Below are positions 33,025 to 43,200 of a stretch of 64,000 bases of DNA, piece by piece (position 1 is the first letter of the stretch; every line of letters begins with the position of its first letter). Position numbers and translations under genes: made by a program. The notes under the pieces are model-generated. The model saw only the letters and a list, made by a program, of their open reading frames with translations. It was not told the DNA's origin and ran no database searches. The stretch spans positions 1,736,001 through 1,800,000 of the forward strand of contig JASFAU010000002.1 of the NCBI GenBank assembly GCA_039704465.1, in the 5' to 3' direction. The DNA is from Plasmodiophora brassicae (Eukaryota; Endomyxa; Phytomyxea; Plasmodiophorida; Plasmodiophoridae).

Positions 33025-33960
33025 TTATCGCTGGGAGAGTCTGGATGCGACTAGGCGACGGGATTCGAGAGCAGGTGCTGCCGAACACGGTCGGTCCTGG
33101 CCAGATGTGCTGCTGTTGCCGCTATGAGCAATTACCCGCGCTGAGCTGGCTGTATGAGGGCGAACCGGCACTGCTACTGGGGTACCCGCGACTCGCAGGA
33201 CGCTCGTTGGCGGCGACTGCCCTGGTTTGGAGGACGGCTGCTCGTGTAACTTGATTTCAGGCAGGTCGGTCTTTGATACGGACCTGACACACGTTTCGAT
33301 GGCGGACCGCATCGTCCATCGCTTGGAGAAGACGTCGCAGAAGGCACGTAGTCGGGACAGGGCGGCGCGTGCCGATAGACCTGCCAGGCACCGCATGAGA
33401 AGGGCGGCAGCAGCCAGGTCCCATCCATCGTCAGTGGGGCAGCGAAGCAACAACGCGTGGTGCTCGTTCTTGATTATATCGTGAATGCTGTCCACCAGCG
33501 TTCTCTTGTCTGAAACACGGTACGGTATCTGCCTGATTGGCAAGCGACGCCCATTTGGGCTCGCTACGGACGCCATTCTCGACGACCTGAAATCAGCAAT
33601 CGCTCCGATATGTGCTAGATTAATGGATCGGCGAAGAGGCGTGCCGGCCTGGTGCAGTGAACAGGACAGGGCAACTCGATCCGGGATCACCCAGAACAGT
33701 TCATGGTCTATCCGGAGCATCGTCAAGATCGCTGGCGCCTCTTTCGTCAACGCAGGGATTCGCGCCAGCGTCATTACATCGACAGAGGCGCCGGAGCAGG
33801 GCTTCCCATCTTTTGCCTGCGATTGGTTTGTCTTCCGAGCAACGGGATCAAGCGGAATAACATAAAGCGGAGGACCTGCTTCCGAAAAGGGTGGCGAGGA
33901 TAAGCTTGAAGCAACAAGGTGGACCTGTTGCCATGCACGGTGCTGTCGCCGCGATGCCAT
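33025..33960 (-). CDS. DUSP23-like pseudophosphatase
   Basis: A single exon, 311 codons from the ATG at 33960 (the frame is open 18 codons further upstream). Residues about 85-220 follow the small dual-specificity phosphatase pattern: FWVIPDRVALSCS (compare FSWVLPGRLA in DUSP23), an IGAIADFRS strand and helix, and then ALLLRCPTDDGWDLAAAAL at the P-loop position. The helix LAGLSARAALSRLRAF comes next. The catalytic HCxxGxxR loop is replaced: His is Arg, and the loop Gly and Arg are gone, so it should be inactive. The C-terminal 90 residues are Ser/Pro-rich. The phosphatase relationship is a pattern judgement and could be wrong. Confidence 0.55.
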   Translation of the reverse strand: MASRRQHRAWQQVHLVASSLSSPPFSEAGPPLYVIPLDPVARKTNQSQAKDGKPCSGASVDVMTLARIPALTKEAPAILTMLRIDHELFWVIPDRVALSCSLHQAGTPLRRSINLAHIGAIADFRSSRMASVASPNGRRLPIRQIPYRVSDKRTLVDSIHDIIKNEHHALLLRCPTDDGWDLAAAALLMRCLAGLSARAALSRLRAFCDVFSKRWTMRSAIETCVRSVSKTDLPEIKLHEQPSSKPGQSPPTSVLRVAGTPVAVPVRPHTASSARVIAHSGNSSTSGQDRPCSAAPALESRRLVASRLSQR

Positions 33961-34166
33961 TATGTCAGTAACTGCTGAGTGCTGAGGCACACGCACGCCC
34001 AGCAGTGATGTCACGGCTGCCCTTCAACAGCGATCCGGTGCCTCTTCCAGGATCTGAAACTAAGCGCTCCAGCGGGCGCCCGCGTCCGATTGTTTAGGAC
34101 CGCATGATAACATAAGGCTAGGTTCGGCATTGATTTGTTGAATCTTTCATGGGTCCTTGCTTAGTT

Positions 34167-35054
34167 TCACAGGGATTTTCGAAACTGCTGCCTGAGCGCG
34201 CGCCGGTCCTGTTCATCAATGTGGCCGAACTCCTCCATGGCGCGACGAACCGGTTGGGATGCTTTGATGTAGACGTCCTCGATATCCTCCCGAAGGTGGC
34301 ACACATTGTCGTAAGGCTCCATGGTGTCGCTCCAAGGGCCTTTCCACCGGACCCGATACAGAACCTGCCCGTTGTCGTCCAGTTCCGCACCGACAAGGGT
34401 ATCCACCGTGTACGTCTTGCTAGTTGACGTCTTGGCCGGCGTCTTCGCGGACGCACCTTTGGTGCTCTTTTTCGCGGACGACGACGCGGATGACATCGAC
34501 AGCTTCGCTGGACGCCCCCGGCGCTTTGTTGGCGAATGTATGACAACGTCGTCGGATGACGGGTTCGGCGGAGAAGGTAGAACGGGTGTGGCGGAAGCTC
34601 CAACAAGCGTCTCGACAATGATAGGTTTCGACACGAGCGGGGTTGGACGCTCCACTATAGTCGGTTTACGAAGCGGCGTAGCGGAAGGCGTCTTCGCCGG
34701 CATTGTCTTCGACGGCAACCCACCTGCGGGTGTTGCCAGCCTGGCAGTGGGTTCGCGGCGGCGCTTCCTTTGTGGGACATGCCACTGGTTCTCAAGGAGA
34801 CCAGCAATGGCTGACTGGGACGACGACGGTTTTACCGTCACGGACGGTGGGCCTGGCGAAGGACCACGCTCGAGGTATTTTTTAGCAGAGTGATGGCGGT
34901 CCAGCTCAAGAATAAGGTCGACCAGATCCCTGGTCTTATCCTCGGCGGCAGCCAGCTTTCATGGTTGCACCATCAGAAACGCTGACGTAAACGTGAGTCC
35001 CGAGAATCGCACTACCTTGAATGCTAGTTGCCCCACTTCCCGCCAGGCGTCCAT
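34167..35054 (-). CDS. Chromodomain protein with AT-hook-like motif
   Basis: Two exons, 35016-35054 and 34167-34955, with a 60-nt intron (275 residues). The N-terminus is helical (MDAWREVGQLAFKLAAAEDK after splicing). A Pro/Ser/Thr-rich middle contains KRRGRPAKL, an AT-hook-like GRP motif. The chromodomain is at residues about 205-255: YTVDTLVGAELDDNGQVLYR then VRWKGPWSDTMEPYDNV, with the aromatic cage positions (Tyr, Trp, Tyr) apparently present. It should bind methylated lysine on histone H3 and DNA minor groove. A basic helix follows at the C-terminus. The first exon was found by splice continuity. Confidence 0.85.
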
Positions 35055-35093
35055 TGTGCGACGACGGTGGCGACAACGCCGCGACCACCACCG

Positions 35094-35396
35094 ATGCGAT
35101 TTGGCCCCGCGCGCCAATTCGGCACAATGCCGCGGCGGCGAAAATTAGAGACAGATGAGACTCCCGACACTTGGAAGTTGGGATTGGCGGAACAGGAGTG
35201 CACTGCGCACGTGTTCATGATCGCACAATCGCAGGTGGCGCTGGTCGACAACGGCTATTCGTCGGGCTGCTTCTACAGCGCCCAGCAAGCTGTTGTTGCT
35301 CTGCGTCAGAGTGGTGATCTGCTGACCTGGGCGGCAAGATCGTTCGGAGATCTCGCCACGTCACCCTGCGTGCATGCAAGATGCCAGCGAGGTTGA
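35094..35396 (+). CDS. Weak small ORF, 100 codons
   Basis: An open frame divergent from the chromodomain gene, only 39 bp away. The product has a basic start (MPRRRKLETDETPDTW) and no recognised domain. It may be a real small protein, since SSGCFYSAQQAVVALRQSGD looks like folded sequence, or a chance ORF. Confidence 0.3.
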   Translation: MRFGPARQFGTMPRRRKLETDETPDTWKLGLAEQECTAHVFMIAQSQVALVDNGYSSGCFYSAQQAVVALRQSGDLLTWAARSFGDLATSPCVHARCQRG

Positions 35397-35464
35397 AACC
35401 CTTCAAAGGGCGCCTTATAATGTCACCCGGGTGCAGCGGCCAGCCCCCCGGTCACCCGCCCGCC

Positions 35465-35735
35465 ACCCTAGTAACGACCTGGCCGACAGCCATACCCGCC
35501 ACCTTCAGTCCCATATAAAACGGGTGCATAATAACGACCTGGCCGACAACCATATGAAACGGACGGTATGCGACGTTTGGTGTAATATGAAACGGACAGT
35601 GTCGCGGATTTCAGTGCCATATGAAAACGGACGATATTGCGAATTTCGGTGTCATATGAAACGAACGACGTTGCGGAATTCACTCTAATAAGAAACGGAT
35701 ATTGCAAATTTCGGTGTCATATGAAACGCACCATG
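35465..35735 (+). repeat. Degenerate tandem repeats, CATATGAAACG family
   Basis: Six or seven imperfect copies of a unit centred on CATATGAAACGGAC, spaced about 30-45 bp, several with the flank TTGCGAATTTCGGTGT. A second motif, TAACGACCTGGCCGACA, occurs at about 35472 and 35532. Local base composition is more AT-rich than the flanking genes. No coding potential is evident. The following 400 bp also has paired motifs (CAGTCCGAGCAGC at about 35843 and 35892). Confidence 0.7.
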
Positions 35736-36289
35736 GATTTTCGAGCAGGCCAACGTAGCTGGTCCGGTCGGACGCACGCCAAATAGGGAAGATTGGTGCG
35801 GAAGCACATAGCACTACAGACAGGTGACACCAGTCAGTCCGAGCAGCATTTGACGTAGCATCAGTTCAAGCGACAGGGCATGACGTACGTACCAGTCCGA
35901 GCAGCGGTGTGTGACGCATCACCAGTGCCTGCAGGTGATGTCACGCGTCATGTCGACCAACGTCGACGACTACGTGACACGTGCAAGTGACCGGTGTGTG
36001 TCCAGTCATAATTCCCGCGCAGCATTTTCGGTGTCGTCACTCGTCACGTCTGCACACCGCGGCGGGGAAAAGACGCCGTCAGTCGTCAGATGGAGTGCAA
36101 CGATAGAGACAGCGTATGGAGGCGACAAGCGGACGAGGACTCGGAAGACTCGCGTCCTCATCTAGCAGTGACGATGATATTGATGAAGTTGTCACGGCCG
36201 GCTTGACGCTCAGCGAGCAAGTGCTCAACCCGCGGCCAAAGGTGGCAGCCAAGCGCGGATGAGGTGGCGCTCGACCTGGACGGGCGCCG

Positions 36290-36460
36290 AACGAAAACCG
36301 CCGGCGACTGTTGTATGCCCAGCTACTCTTTGATGATTACTGGGGCCCTGATCCGGTTTATGATGCCAATCGTTTTTCGACGGACGTTCCGAATGCCGAG
36401 GGCGCTTTTCGATGAGATTCACGAATACTTCCTGCAGAAAAGGATGCTTTTGGGGTAAGG
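36290..36460 (+). pseudogene. Harbinger/ALP1-like transposase N-terminal relic
   Basis: Translation gives RRLLYAQLLFDDYWGPDPVY then, after a 1-nt frameshift at a run of T near 36375, RRTFRMPRALFDEIHEYF. This is the conserved beginning of PIF/Harbinger DDE_Tnp_4 proteins (pattern FxDYF...PVYxxxxFRRRFRMxRxLFxxI). The catalytic region is absent downstream. The relic is inactive and marks this island as transposon-derived. Confidence 0.7.
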
Positions 36461-36598
36461 ACTGTTCTGTTCTACCTGTCGGTTGCGTTTATAACCGAAT
36501 CTTCCTTAGGTTCCAGGGTTTACGTCCTTGCAGAAAGTCGTCTGTGCGGTGCGCATACTCACTCCAGGTGATTCAGCACACGAGCTGGACGACAAATT

Positions 36599-37022
36599 CA
36601 GGTTCAGCACGGTGTCATGAAGCTGGAGAACCGTGTGGCATAGGCGGTCGACCGTGTCCTTCAGCGAGAAGACGTCCACGGTCAGTCGGGCCGCCACCTC
36701 CGGCTGAGCGTCTCGCAGCATGCTGCCCGGGATCGCGGTGATGTTCACTCTGAGAAACTCGACCAGGATCTCCCCTGACCATCCCACGATGAGTCGTGCT
36801 TGCGATGAGCTCGGCTTGCCGAGGTCAACTCTGAGGGGATGGTCAGAGGAGATCCTGGTCGAGTGTCTCAAGGTGAACATCACCGCGATCCCGGGCAGCA
36901 TGCTGCGAGACGCTCAGCCGGAGGTGGCGGCCCGACTGACCGTGGACGTCTTCTCACTGAAGGACACGGTCGAGCGCCTATGCCACACGGTTCTCCAGCT
37001 GCATGACACCGTGCTGAACCTG
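36599..37022. repeat. Foldback palindrome with 187-bp arms
   Basis: Left arm 36599-36785 and right arm 36836-37022 are near-perfect inverted copies around a 50-bp loop (36786-36835). Each arm reads outward as coding-like sequence: GWSEEILVECLKVNITAIPG ... LTVDVFSLKDTVERLCHTVL. The right-arm frame is preceded in the loop by a helix-turn-helix-like ACDELGLPRSTLRGW. The structure would form a strong hairpin in RNA or single-stranded DNA. It probably derives from inverted duplication of a transposon gene segment. Confidence 0.9.
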
Positions 37023-37509
37023 CAGCGAGAGAACCGCCAACAGGCCCACCGAGGTCGCCCAGGCTAGGCGAAACCGACGCAAGGTGTTCGTATCTGTCAG
37101 CCAGCGTATCGAACATTCGGTTCAGATACGCTGACGCGCTGCTGGAAAACGGCATCTGGGCCCGCTTTTCAGGTGGCGACGCCCTCCCACATTCCAATGG
37201 AGAAAGGAGATTCCGGCCATCGCGCCAAACTGCAACCAACAAGCGCCGGTTGTCGTCGAACGCGAGCACGTTGTAGTCTGTCGTCTGCCTGCACGTACCA
37301 TGAAACGTCTCACGCTCCCGAACGAGGACGCATCATGCCATAAGAAGCGGGGATATCGTGAGTCGATTGCGCCGCTGCAGTAGGCCTGTCAGACATCGAT
37401 CAGCACCTCTAGGATCTCGCTCTGCATTTGAGCCATTGCGAGGGCCTGTTGGCGGTTCTCTGTGTGGTGTCGACCAGCTGCGTGTCGGACATCCGCGGAC
37501 CGTCGGGCG
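37023..37509. other. Unassigned interval with minus-strand ORF remnant
   Basis: The minus strand is open from about 37269 to 37060 and reads VLAFDDNRRLLVAVWRDGRN, with SASAYLNRMFDTLADRYEHL further on, which looks like real protein rather than noise. No start, family or splice partner can be assigned. It may be another piece of the adjoining mobile element. Confidence 0.35.
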
Positions 37510-39479
37510 ATGGACCGCGACTGGGACGACATGACCGATGCCGAATGGGAAGCGTACGAGGAGCGCGTGTACCAGGAGCAGTTGGAGGAGATCAAGCAGA
37601 CCGTCCGGGTCACACTGCCGTGTCCGTCTACATGGACGTGCATGCCCAATTGCGGTGGACGCTGACGCGCGAGCCGTAATAGGGGTTGCGCGACAGATCG
37701 GCGTCATGCTGGGCGTGATGTTCTGCAAATGGGGCACCGGGGCCATCGGGCATGGGACATCAGCACCCCGTACTGCAAAGCGCTGTGCTGACACTGGCGC
37801 AGGTTCCACGCGCCTCCCATTCCGAACATTGGCCAGGAAGCCAAGCGATATTACATCAGCGAGCGCGTCCGCAGGACGCTTCAGGCCCGCGACCTTATCT
37901 TCGTCGGCGAACGCGTCGGCCTTGCGGCGCTTGACTGACGGGGCGATTCTGAATACAAACTCAGCCGGTACGTACGTTCGCGTGCGATCTCGAATATCTT
38001 GCGCGCGCTTGATGGACCGGGAGATCGCGAAGCGGTTGACCGAGGTGCCGCTGTCCTGGCAGTGGCCAGCAGGGCAGCTTGCATTCCGCTTGCACTTGCG
38101 ATTCTGTCGCCTCCAAGCGATCCCCGATGTGGACCGCTTGATGTTATCTGTCCAGCCTAACGACATCGCCCAGGCGGATTTCTCGTTGAACGCCATCGAT
38201 CGCATCGACGGCGCGCTCGCGTCGTTCGCGATGGTTCGCGACCTGAACCTGTCGAAGAACCTGCTGACGACGCTGTCGCTGACCGCGTTGCCGAACCTGA
38301 CACACCTGAACCTCAGCCACAACGTCATCGACACTATTATCAACGTCGACCTCCCGCGCCTCGTGGACTTGGATCTCAGCGGGAATCGCCTAACGGACGA
38401 TGGGTTCGATACGCTCGCTCGAGGCGCACCTCGTCTTGAAACGCTGGATCTGACCTGCAACATGGTCACGACGTTGGACGGCATTCGAACGTTATCACGA
38501 CTGGCAACGCTGCTGGCTTCCCGTAATCGAATCAGTGATCTGGGGCCGTGCGCGTCCCTGCCCCAGTTAAAGGTGCTGGTCGTCGCGGAGAACCAGATCG
38601 GATCGCTGGATACGACCAGGAAAGCGCTGGCGCTCCTGAAACCAATGCAACGGGTCAGCCTGTGGGGGAACCCGATCGCCGAGGACCCGTTCTACAAGCT
38701 GACGATCCTTGATGCCGCTGCGCCTGATCTCCTCGACGAACAGGCCATTCGCCCGTACGTTCGTGCGCAACTTGCCGACCTGAAGAACAAGGAATTAGGT
38801 TAGCTGATGAACTATTCATCGAAAGGTTTTACTAACCGAGTTGTGACACAGTGGACAACCTTCTCGTGGCCATTACCGACGAATGTCAGTTACTCTCGTC
38901 CATATCGTATGCGTACCTGACGAGGGACGAAACGCAGATCGAGCAAGGATCGAGAGCGAGGAAGCACTGGCCCAGGAGTACATTGACGAGTTACGTGCGG
39001 CGCAGGTGCAGGCGGAACAGCGATACATCGACTACCGGAACGAAATGAACCAGGAGCTTCGTGAAACGATCACGTTCCTGCAAATGGCGCGGGGCAAGCC
39101 CAGTTGGCTGTTAACCCAGGAAGGCCTGCTGGAATGGAAATCGAGGCTTGATGCCCTGCAAGTCGAACGCGAGACCGCCGTACATCGAACTCGTGCAGAG
39201 GCGACGAAACAGGCCGTAGAGGCGCGGAAGAAACTCGTCCAGAGCCAGACCATGACGAAGAAGCTCTACGCCATCTCCATGACGAAACCACAGATCTGGA
39301 GAGCCATGAAGGCTCGCGAGCTTGAACTCATCCAGCGAGAAGAAGCAACAGGGTTACGCACGGTAACAACGACACGTGGCAATGGTGTCCAGCAGGATCA
39401 CCCGCTCCCGAGGCCAGGTGCGGACGCGCTTCACGACGCGGTGCGTGACGTTGTTGGTAGGGCCCGCCGCACTGACTAG
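37510..39479 (+). CDS. Leucine-rich repeat / coiled-coil protein (5' middle exons unresolved)
   Basis: A first exon at 37510 begins MDRDWDDMTDAEWEAYEERV. A middle exon around 37803-37930 (GQEAKRYYISERVRRTLQAR) is likely but its borders are not fixed. The LRR exon runs from about 38117 to 38798 with at least seven repeats of SDS22 type (DLNLSKNLL, HLNLSHNVI, DLDLSGNRL, TLDLTCNMV) and an LRR cap. Two 53-nt introns follow (38799-38851, containing TACTAAC; 38885-38937), joining exon 38852-38884 and the last exon 38938-39479, which encodes a coiled coil (EEALAQEYIDELRAAQ). LRR plus coiled-coil proteins of this shape are common in axonemes (for example the DRC3 and LRRC23 types), but I cannot assign an orthologue. 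A stop at 38801 is inside the intron. Confidence 0.68.
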
Positions 39480-39639
39480 GTTACCGTCGGCAATGTGTGT
39501 GACTAAGCCCGCCCCCTCCCCTCTCCCCTGGCGATCTGGGTACCGCCTCAGCACCAGTCCAATGTATTATGAACGTCAGCAATTAATTGGTCAATTTGTA
39601 TTGCCCCAGTACTGGGATCATTCAATACCGATCAGGGTG

Positions 39640-39775
39640 ACCTGCGATCTGGCGGCCATTTCGGCTTGCATCCCTTTCGAGTGCGTGCCATCTCTCCTAT
39701 ACCGGTCGGTGCCGAGGATGCGAACGGCATCGGGCACGATGCTCTAGATGATTATCTCCTGCGGGAATCCACGAA
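39640..39775 (-). pseudogene. Decayed copy of the 3' end of the 40205-43285 gene
   Basis: The DNA from CCATTTCGGCTTGCATCCC through CCGAGGATGCGAACGGCATC to GGGCACGATGCTCTAGATGAT aligns with 40245-40345, the last 35 codons of the large intronless gene, at about 75-80 percent identity. Substitutions and indels remove the frame. The surrounding 39480-40204 holds no supportable gene. Confidence 0.65.
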
Positions 39776-40204
39776 CTCGAGGAAACAGACGCCAGGCTAG
39801 CTAGACGTCATATACCGCCTGACCTCATCGACGTGTGGTTTAGCACGATGCGAAAGAGCAAACCCATCCGATCAGGGTCAGGCCGATCGATATGTGGGTC
39901 GGGTTCACACTAATCGCAACAACCAACAGGGCTTCTGAAGAAGCGTCATCGCCGACGACCATGTATGCACCTTGGCGACGCGGTGCCATCCACCTGCTTT
40001 CCAATCGTTTGGTGAACGGTGGCTGTATGTGCACTCGTCGCCTGTATCAGAAGCATGAGTCTCATCCTGTTAGCTATGGACGTTCATCGTAGAATCCATC
40101 ATGTGACACTCGAAACAGGTAGAGACAAAGTAGGCCAGCTACTTACGCTGTTGTAGTGAGTACTGCCAGAAACGCTTCATTCGTTTATTCATTAGCGTCA
40201 ACGA

Positions 40205-43200
40205 TCAGAATGAGCAGAAGCTACCTGCCAGGTCTGTCGCCCTGGTGATCATCTCGGCTTGTGTGCGCTTTGAGTAGGTGCCATCGGTTCGCGTCCGGTA
40301 TCCGAGGATGCGGACAGTATTGGGCACGACGCGGTAGAAGATCCTTTCGTTGCCAATGCGAACGCGATACACGCGAGGGTTCTGTGTGTGCCAGACCGAT
40401 TTCGGATGCATCGATAGCAGGCTGTCGAGCGTTCGAAATCGAGTCTCTTTGGAGACAAGTTCCTTGATGTGCTCATCCAAGGCGTCACAATGTACGACAA
40501 CGCTCAGCAGCGGCGAAGAAGAGGCATCGGAAAGAGCTGGTGTGGGCAGGAGCTCTGGTTTGCGTTTTTTCGGGCAACTGTTCTGCCGTCGTTTAGCAAG
40601 TTTAGACGTCAACGGAAGCGCAATAGCGCTAACGTGCAGGTCGACATCGTGCCTCATCGAGGAACCGCCCACCTCCGGTCGAGAAGACGACGTCGACGGT
40701 AACACCGAGGTGCACTGCGCCACGATCTTTGCTTCGATCCAACTGCTAAGGCCGGGTAGTCTTGGCATGCGCTTATGCTGAAGCAGACGATGGAAGTCGT
40801 ACAGAACACCGCACATCTCGGCATGAGGGAGCATCTCACGGCCCCACACGTTTGTGTCATTGCAAGCGATCGCAAATATTGTCGCGCTGACGTCGCTCAT
40901 CAGTTCAGCAACGTTTCGCAGGTTTCCGTTCGAGTCGAGAACGAGGGCGACCCGGGCAGCCAGCAACGAGTAAGCAGCTGGGCAGCGCGGTAAACGCGTC
41001 ACGGCCAGCAAGGCGTCATCAACGGACGTTGATAAGGTCGATGAGCTGCTGACCGCGTTCAGGAACGCGATTTGTCCGGCGAACATTGGGGCAAAGTCTC
41101 TGGCATCCAAACGCGTTACTTTGCCGACCTTATCAGAGCGGCGTAACGAGAGCTGCGCCACGAAGTTCATGAGGCGACGCCAGATCTCAAATGCTGCAGG
41201 AATGCGTGCGATGGCATTGGAAATGGCCTTTTTCAGGTAGCGATCACGGCGAGCGAACACCAATGCGATTAACCGAATGCACTCTAGACGAGCATCGTCA
41301 TTCGTCCCCTTTTTCAGTTCCTCCAGGATACGGTCAACGCGAGCGCAGGAAACAGGTTCACTGATTTTGGTTTGCAAGGCTGTCATCCACCAGTTGGGGC
41401 CCATTTGGGTAACCTCGACCAGGTCCAATAGCAGCAGAATGGCGCGTCGCAATGCGTCTGGGAAGGGCCGTTCAAAGAATCGGCCAAAATTCTGCAAGAG
41501 GCTCACGTGACAACCGGACAGGAGGATTGGCAGCACATCGTTGACCGAGTCAAATGGTGCCGTGAACAAATTGGCCTCAACTGAGGTCCAGTTACGTGCC
41601 TCCCGGAAGTCAGCAGTTCCAAGAAATGCCAAGACCATGATCGGGTTGGACCATTTGATGTCTGGGTGAATGACCAGTTTGCTCAGGTGGCCCACGTCGA
41701 ATGTCGTGGAATCATCAGGTTGGACCATCGTGCAGAACTTTCGCAAGATAACCACCCGATCATCGTCATGGTCGTCGTAATCGGCAGACAGCGCTCTCTG
41801 GCAGATGTAGCGTAACGTCGAATTTGTCGACGGTCGGGAGAGCAAATCGTGTACACCATCATCAGTCTCTAAGTTCAGGCCAAGGTCCTGGAAGACCAGT
41901 TCAGGCATCATCTGGCGAATATCGAAAACATTCCGCCAGAGTGACCTTGTATCTTGAAGTGACCAGTTGGCAAATGAAACAGACCGGAATACTGATGCGG
42001 GTGATAGAGCCACCGCCTTCGCCATACCATGTACAATGTAATCATCACGGTCCGTGGACACCATTAGGACGCTCTCGTTCGCCGCCGTGCAAGGGACAGC
42101 CTGCGCTGACAGTTTCTGCTGTTCTCGTGCATACGCATTGTCAACTGTCTGCGCAAGACGAGCAAATGCAGAAGGGTTCCCATACAGAAGCGATTGTGTG
42201 ACGGCGTGTGCGAATTCAATATGGATCCGCATGGAGGAGATCCCGGGCGTCCATATTGCGTGTGTCGCTTTGTCGAGGTGGATGATGGCATCAACGTACT
42301 GCCTACGGGCGCTTGCAATGAACCACAGTGTCAGAGGGTGGCTGGGTCGACATTTTGCGAATTCAAACACGTCGATGATTGGCTGAAGTTCCCATCGCAA
42401 GTTCTCGAGCTGCGACAACGATGTGAGAAAGCTGCCTTCCAAAGCGGTACCACAGACCACGTCTCTCAATCGAGAAAATCCCGGCTTAGCAGCGATTTGA
42501 CGAATAGATGGCAGCGCCCGTAGCGTGTGTTTGACAACGGAGTCATCGTCCATATCGTCGTCGACAGCAAATTTCGTCACAGCAGCGACAACGTGTGATC
42601 CAGGGTTGTCCGGGAACACGCTGGTCAGCTCGTCAGCAATACGACGGGCCTCGTCCAGCCAGGTCTGGCGATAGTGTCTCTCGGGAGGAAAGGCGTAGGC
42701 AGCAACAATCCGGTGGATGGCTTCCAGATACAACCACGCGAATGTCGCCGGCCGACCGCACAGTTGCCAAGACGCCGAGCAGAACGTCCGTTCTGTGAGA
42801 GTCAGCACCCTCTCGTCCAGCATGGCAGTGTAGAATTGCTGAATCGCCGGTAACACCACCGGACAGAACGTGCCTTCACGAACCGGATGATGATCCCCAA
42901 TAACTCGATGAAGCGTCCTGTTGCATTCGCGAGCCTTTTCCACGTTCCAGGGGTCAACGTCATCAGGACCCAGCCTATAGCATATCTGGACAGCTAGAAG
43001 CAGCGGCCTGACGCGCTGTAGCCGCACATCGCCTCCCATCATGCCTTTCCGAACCAGACGATGCAGGTAGGCATCTCCGTTGCACGCGGCGACATGCAGC
43101 AGCGACGCGGCCGCGAGCAACACTATCGCCACCATGCTGTCGGCGCCTGACCGTCGAAGTTGCGTGCAGACAATCTCCGCCGCTGAGCTGCAGGCCGCCA

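Noticed and set aside
37333..38484. 383-codon minus-strand ORF opposite the LRR gene
   Set aside because: Arg/Ser-rich translation with no motif; the plus strand carries clear LRR repeats.
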